Shown here: piece by piece, positions 60,042-64,000 of the stretch | Layout: every line of letters begins with the position of its first letter | How positions within the stretch are numbered: position 1 is the stretch's first letter | Assembly (NCBI GenBank): GCA_965227805.1 | Contig: CBDDGJ010000003.1 | Span: 930,001-994,000, forward strand | Reading direction: 5' to 3' | Length of the DNA stretch: 64,000 nt | From: CBDDGJ01 sp965227805 | GTDB taxonomy: Bacteria; Pseudomonadota; Alphaproteobacteria; RS24 | Program-made: the position numbers and the translations under genes | Notes under the pieces: model-generated | The model's input: only the letters and a program-made list of their open reading frames with translations | The model's database searches: none | What the model was told of the DNA's origin: nothing

Positions 60042-61454
60042 ATGTCTGCAAATTTAACGGCACTTTTATATCTTGCCTCGGGTATTTGTTTTATTTTTGC
60101 CTTGCGCGGCTTAAGCTCACCCGAAACAGCAAGGCAAGGCAATTATTGGGGTATGACGGGTATGGTGGTTGCGATTACCACGACCTTGTTTCAATTTGGG
60201 TCATTTGATATGGCCAGCTGGCAAAGCTGGGGCATTATCGGGGGTGGCATTGCGATTGGTGGCATTATCGGCGCCATTATTGCGCAACGCATCGCCATGA
60301 CGGCTATGCCGCAACTGGTCGCTGCGTTTCACTCATTGGTGGGGCTTGCCGCTGTTTTGGTGGCATGGTCGGCCTTTTTAACGCCAGACGCCTTTGGTAT
60401 TGTATCAGGCGGTGCAATTAAAACAGCAAGTCTGGTCGAAATGTCATTAGGCGTTGCCATTGGTGCGATTACCTTTTCCGGCTCGCTTATCGCTTTTGCC
60501 AAATTGCAAGGCATTATGTCAGGCGCGCCGATTATTCTTCCTCTACGTCATATATTGAATATCATCATTGCCGGTGCGATTATTGTGACGCTGATTATTT
60601 TATGTATGGACCCAGCGTATCAGTTACCAGAATTATTTTTATTCATTACCATTTTATCGTTCTTAATTGGGTTTTTGCTTATCATTCCGATTGGGGGGGC
60701 TGATATGCCGGTTGTTGTCTCTATGCTTAACTCCTATTCTGGCTGGGCGGCAGCGGGTATTGGCTTTACGCTGGGGAATATGGCACTCATCATTACCGGT
60801 GCACTTGTCGGCTCATCGGGGGCGATTTTATCTTATATTATGTGTAAGGGCATGAACCGTTCCTTTTTCTCGGTTATTCTCGGCGGCTTTGGTGGTGAAA
60901 CAGCCTCTACTGGTGGGGCGGTTGAACAGCGGCCCGTTAAGCAAGGCAGTGCAGATGATGCGGCTTTTATCATGAAAAATGCAAATTCCGTCATTATTGT
61001 GCCGGGCTATGGCATGGCGGTGGCGCAGGCACAACATGCATTGCGGGAAATGGCCGATGAGCTTAAAGCCGCAGGTGTGAAGGTGAAATATGCCATTCAT
61101 CCCGTGGCAGGGCGTATGCCGGGGCATATGAATGTGCTATTGGCCGAAGCCAATGTGCCTTATGATGAAGTGTTCGAGCTGGAGGATATAAATAGCGAAT
61201 TTGCTCAGGCCGATGTTGCTTTTGTTATCGGGGCGAATGATGTGACCAATCCGGCAGCAAAAACCGATACGGCCTCGCCCATTTATGGCATGCCGATTTT
61301 GGATGTCGAACGCGCAGGAACTGTGCTCTTTATCAAGCGTGGCATGGGCTCGGGTTATGCCGGTGTGGAGAATGAGTTATTCTTCCGCGATAATACTATG
61401 ATGCTGTTTGCCGATGCCAAAAAAATGGTCGAAAATATCGTGAAAGCATTTTAA
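60042..61454 (+). CDS. pntB: Transhydrogenase subunit beta (NADP-binding)
   Basis: A 470-residue subunit with nine membrane helices (residues 1-255) and the NADP(H) domain III (GYGMAVAQAQHALREMADEL and YAIHPVAGRMPGHMNVLLAEA). The IGANDVTNPAAKTD motif binds the adenosine 2'-phosphate. It reduces NADP+ using the proton gradient. Order pntAA-pntAB-pntB matches other Alphaproteobacteria. Confidence 0.96.
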   Translation: MSANLTALLYLASGICFIFALRGLSSPETARQGNYWGMTGMVVAITTTLFQFGSFDMASWQSWGIIGGGIAIGGIIGAIIAQRIAMTAMPQLVAAFHSLVGLAAVLVAWSAFLTPDAFGIVSGGAIKTASLVEMSLGVAIGAITFSGSLIAFAKLQGIMSGAPIILPLRHILNIIIAGAIIVTLIILCMDPAYQLPELFLFITILSFLIGFLLIIPIGGADMPVVVSMLNSYSGWAAAGIGFTLGNMALIITGALVGSSGAILSYIMCKGMNRSFFSVILGGFGGETASTGGAVEQRPVKQGSADDAAFIMKNANSVIIVPGYGMAVAQAQHALREMADELKAAGVKVKYAIHPVAGRMPGHMNVLLAEANVPYDEVFELEDINSEFAQADVAFVIGANDVTNPAAKTDTASPIYGMPILDVERAGTVLFIKRGMGSGYAGVENELFFRDNTMMLFADAKKMVENIVKAF

Positions 61455-61462
61455 GTAAAATT

Positions 61463-62386
61463 TTGCGGCACATATTTTATATTCCGCATGGTCTCATAAT
61501 GATGGTTTTGCTTATGCTTGGCTTGGGGCAAGCACAGGCAGGCAAGCTAAGGCTAATCGTTGAAAACGATGCTTTTGCATCCGATGATGATAAGGATTAT
61601 ACCAGCGGCATTAAACTGGCTTATATCGCGCCATCAGATAAAAATGGAACGGATAGCAGTTATCATTTCGGCCATGAAGTTTATACACCCGTCTACTATG
61701 AAAGAACGCTTCCCGATGTGACTGATCGTCCCTATGCTGCATATATTTATGCTGGGCGGGCGTATAATACATATGATAGCAAAACGGCTAGGCGGTTTGA
61801 TTTTATGCTGGGGCTGACAGGAAAACTGGCTTTGGGGGAAGATACCCAAAGTTTTATTCATCGTATATTCGATGAACCCCAACCGCAAGGCTGGGATTAT
61901 CAAATTGGCACAGAGATAGGCATAACGCATGAACAGCACCATATATGGCATAAGTGGCGGCAGGCAGAAAGGGGCGATATTTCTTTCCGGATAGCGCCAG
62001 AATTTTCTTTTGCCCTCGGAAATATAAGAACCCATGCACAAACCGGGATGCGTGCAAGCATGAGCAGGGATTTATTGAGCTGGCGGACACGTGCCGGCCT
62101 TGCTTTGCCCGTTTTTGAAGGCGCGCCGACAACGGATATGCCATGGGTTTTTACAGCGGGTGCTGCTATGCGTGCGGTTGCGCATAATATTTTTCTTGAT
62201 GGTGATTGGGATGGCAATGATCCTTCGGTTGAAAAAAAGCCGCTGATTTTTCTTGCCCATATGGGCGTTGCCACAGCTTATGCCGGCGTGCAGATAAATT
62301 ATGAGATTCATTATATCTCGCGCGAATTTGAGCAGCAATGGCGGCCTACATCTTATGGGCATATTTCTCTTGCTTTTGCTTTTTAA
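61463..62386 (+). CDS. LpxR-like lipid A deacylase family outer-membrane barrel
   Basis: A 307-residue outer-membrane protein with an N-terminal signal region (LIMMVLLMLGLGQAQA) and the LpxR signature ENDAF...DKDYTSGIKLAY. A C-terminal Phe (ISLAFAF) fits beta-barrel assembly. LpxR removes the 3'-acyloxyacyl chain of lipid A. The start is unclear: TTG at 61463 gives a proper n-region but no SD is visible, and an ATG at 61499 is the other choice. It lies eight bases after pntB. Confidence 0.75.
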   Translation: MRHIFYIPHGLIMMVLLMLGLGQAQAGKLRLIVENDAFASDDDKDYTSGIKLAYIAPSDKNGTDSSYHFGHEVYTPVYYERTLPDVTDRPYAAYIYAGRAYNTYDSKTARRFDFMLGLTGKLALGEDTQSFIHRIFDEPQPQGWDYQIGTEIGITHEQHHIWHKWRQAERGDISFRIAPEFSFALGNIRTHAQTGMRASMSRDLLSWRTRAGLALPVFEGAPTTDMPWVFTAGAAMRAVAHNIFLDGDWDGNDPSVEKKPLIFLAHMGVATAYAGVQINYEIHYISREFEQQWRPTSYGHISLAFAF

Positions 62387-62424
62387 TTTACAAAATGGTT
62401 TAATATGCCCTAAAGCAATTTCGC

Positions 62425-64000
62425 TTAACCTGGCACGGGTGTAAACTTACGCTGGGGCGGATTATGCTGTAAATCATGATCACAGGCGGTTAACGTGCTG
62501 ATAAGGGTTTGCAAATCTTGCAAGTGATTTTCATAAAGCCCACGCGGTGAGGTTTTATGCGTCAAACATAATTTGGCAGCAGCCGCAACCGCAACGCCAT
62601 GTTGTGCGCCATTACCCATAAGTTTAGTGGCCGAAGCAGCAATATGTGACACGCTAATATGTTTGCCGGCGGCCATTAAATTATCAATATTTTTTGAATA
62701 TAAGCACCGGAACGGAATAATATAGGATTGATTATCGCGCATATCCCATATCCAGTCTTTTAGACGAAAATCATATTTGCCTTCGCCTTCTTCCCACGCA
62801 CAGTGAATACAAAAGGCACCATCATTGCCGATGACTGTATCTTCAAAATGTGTATGGCCGGTAATATCATTTTCGCTTAGCACATAATCGCCCTTATAGC
62901 GACAAAACTCGCCCTGGGCCGCAACATAGGCCATCCAGTCAAATTCCAGATTGGCATAGGCTTCCGGTTCCAGCTTTTTAACATTGGAAAATGTGCCATA
63001 AAGCGCGCGCATCAGATAATCGCGCACCAGCTCGCCCGATATATAAGGGTCCAGCCATTGTCCATATTCCCAAAAATGGGTTGCCGGAAACACATCATTC
63101 GCCTGGCCGAAACGAAATTCTGGCGTTGGCGGATTCGCGCCGGCTTCCGGCCCCGGCCCATTTTCCAGACCCGGCTCAATAAGCTGTCCGCTTAAATTGG
63201 CATAATCTTTTGACACTTCCGTTGCCCATGGAACTTCGGGAAATGGCACCGGCCTGTCGGCCATGCGTGTGCGAAAAAACAGCGTATTGCCATGATGCAT
63301 ATGGTCGGCTTCTTCTGGCGCGTAGGACTCATTATATTCGTGCCGCGCTTCACGGCCAAACATGGTTTCTGCGCCTGTCAAAATTGCTAATTGAGCAACG
63401 CCCGAGGCATCAATAAATATATCGCCAGAAATGCGGCGCTCATACCCGCCACGTGCTTGTATTGCATCAATGGATTTGATCTTATTATCTTCAGTAATGG
63501 CGCTAAAAACACGATGCTCGAGAAACAGCGTGGCATTATCTTCGGCGTGTAATAATTGCAAGGCGACAAGATCTCCATCTTTGGTGCGGCGTGATAATTC
63601 TTGCAAAATTGCCCCCTGGGTGCCGCGTGGCATAAGCCCGATTTCCTTACTCGCATTACCCCCCAGCACAGGGCGATCATGGATAAGCGCAACCCGCAAG
63701 CCCAAACGTGCCGCGCTTAGGGCTGCTGCACAGCCTGATACACCGCCGCCTGCCACAACAACATCATAATGGCCGGCATCAAGCGGTTCTTCGGGTAAGC
63801 CGCGTAATTGTTTGCGCCATTTTTTGCTTGTATCATTCACGTCATTTGGCGGGGCGATGCCATCGCTGCTTAAATAAATCGCATCACAGCGCCCTTCAAA
63901 CCCTGTCATATCATGCAAGGTTAATGTCACCTTGCCAGCGGGAAGCGTCACCTTGCCACCGCATTCCCACGCCCAGTCTTTGCCACTGGCACCAAATTCC
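62425..64000 (-). CDS. FAD-dependent oxidoreductase (partial at the right edge)
   Basis: The frame runs in from the right edge without a start: upstream codons read EFGASGKDWAWECGG before the first in-window GTG at 63951. Before the enzyme part is an Ig-like domain (TLTLHDMTGFEGRCDAIYLS). The Rossmann FAD loop is VVVAGGGVSGCAAALSAARL, and IHDRPVLGGNASKEIG follows. The family (PF12831-type) carries an N-terminal FAD fold and includes enzymes attached to glycoside or sulfated-sugar metabolism. Substrate unknown; the true start lies outside. Confidence 0.85.
   Translation of the reverse strand, partial: EFGASGKDWAWECGGKVTLPAGKVTLTLHDMTGFEGRCDAIYLSSDGIAPPNDVNDTSKKWRKQLRGLPEEPLDAGHYDVVVAGGGVSGCAAALSAARLGLRVALIHDRPVLGGNASKEIGLMPRGTQGAILQELSRRTKDGDLVALQLLHAEDNATLFLEHRVFSAITEDNKIKSIDAIQARGGYERRISGDIFIDASGVAQLAILTGAETMFGREARHEYNESYAPEEADHMHHGNTLFFRTRMADRPVPFPEVPWATEVSKDYANLSGQLIEPGLENGPGPEAGANPPTPEFRFGQANDVFPATHFWEYGQWLDPYISGELVRDYLMRALYGTFSNVKKLEPEAYANLEFDWMAYVAAQGEFCRYKGDYVLSENDITGHTHFEDTVIGNDGAFCIHCAWEEGEGKYDFRLKDWIWDMRDNQSYIIPFRCLYSKNIDNLMAAGKHISVSHIAASATKLMGNGAQHGVAVAAAAKLCLTHKTSPRGLYENHLQDLQTLISTLTACDHDLQHNPPQRKFTPVPG

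Noticed and set aside
1..64000. tRNA or rRNA genes
   Set aside because: I looked for the GGTTCGA-type T-loop with flanking stems and found none; a dedicated scan would be needed to exclude an unusual tRNA.

Overview
The window is a gene-dense stretch of an alphaproteobacterial chromosome, probably a free-living, non-phototrophic aerobe. The assignment rests on gene neighbourhoods and family types: tsaD divergent from hemC-hemD-mitofilin-hemY, a DUF1013/TrcR regulator, ffh-rpsP-rimM-trmD-rplS running into leuCDB-asd, a CarD-like regulator next to the 7Fe ferredoxin fdxA, ybgC-tolQRAB next to ruvCAB-yebC, an aa3-type oxidase subunit IV peptide in front of a three-gene pntAA-pntAB-pntB, and an IalB-like protein. 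I cannot name genus or species. Both ends cut a gene: a GT4 glycosyltransferase on the left and an FAD-dependent oxidoreductase on the right.

Layout. 0-10.5 kb: epoxide-hydrolase-like protein, dipeptide epimerase, 2Fe-2S ferredoxin, the heme block, tsaD, a MhpD-type hydratase and an aspartate aminotransferase. 10.5-11.06 kb: a 540-base gap with two 81-nt structured elements that share a fold through compensatory changes. 11-17.4 kb: uvrB, purEK, trcR, a quinone oxidoreductase and rpmE. 17.4-22.6 kb: lepA, an RNase D-like exonuclease, a fused LptC-LptA protein, lptB and hpf (LPS export and ribosome hibernation). 22.9-31.6 kb: ffh, rpsP behind a 101-bp tandem repeat that makes two overlapping leader ORFs, rimM, trmD, rplS, leuCDB, asd and a GNAT. 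31.6-44.1 kb: metabolism and RNA modification (crotonase, comM, transporter, rlmN, argG, folD, an Ior-type periplasmic molybdenum hydroxylase).

44.1-47.4 and 56.2-57.2 kb are accessory. They hold a dispersed repeat family built around an AATGTGTAG motif, the 3' stub of an S24 phage repressor, an HTH-ImmA/IrrE metallopeptidase with its partner gene, and two broken copies of a small membrane-protein gene. Direct and inverted copies of these repeats bracket the core block carD-fdxA-terB-tolBARQ-ybgC-ruvBAC-yebC. 57.2-64 kb: rpmJ, an N-formylglutamate amidohydrolase, the cytochrome oxidase peptide, transhydrogenase, an LpxR-like barrel and the FAD enzyme.

The items that most deserve a second look are the paired structured elements before uvrB, the translationally interlocked repeat before rpsP, the LptC-LptA fusion, the SD-bearing repeat array before carD, and the repeat-bracketed tol-ruv block. 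Several genes (lepA, tsaD, uvrB) have a good promoter so close to the ATG that the mRNA would be leaderless or nearly so. Every function here is read from the sequence by eye and memory of families; no searches were run.
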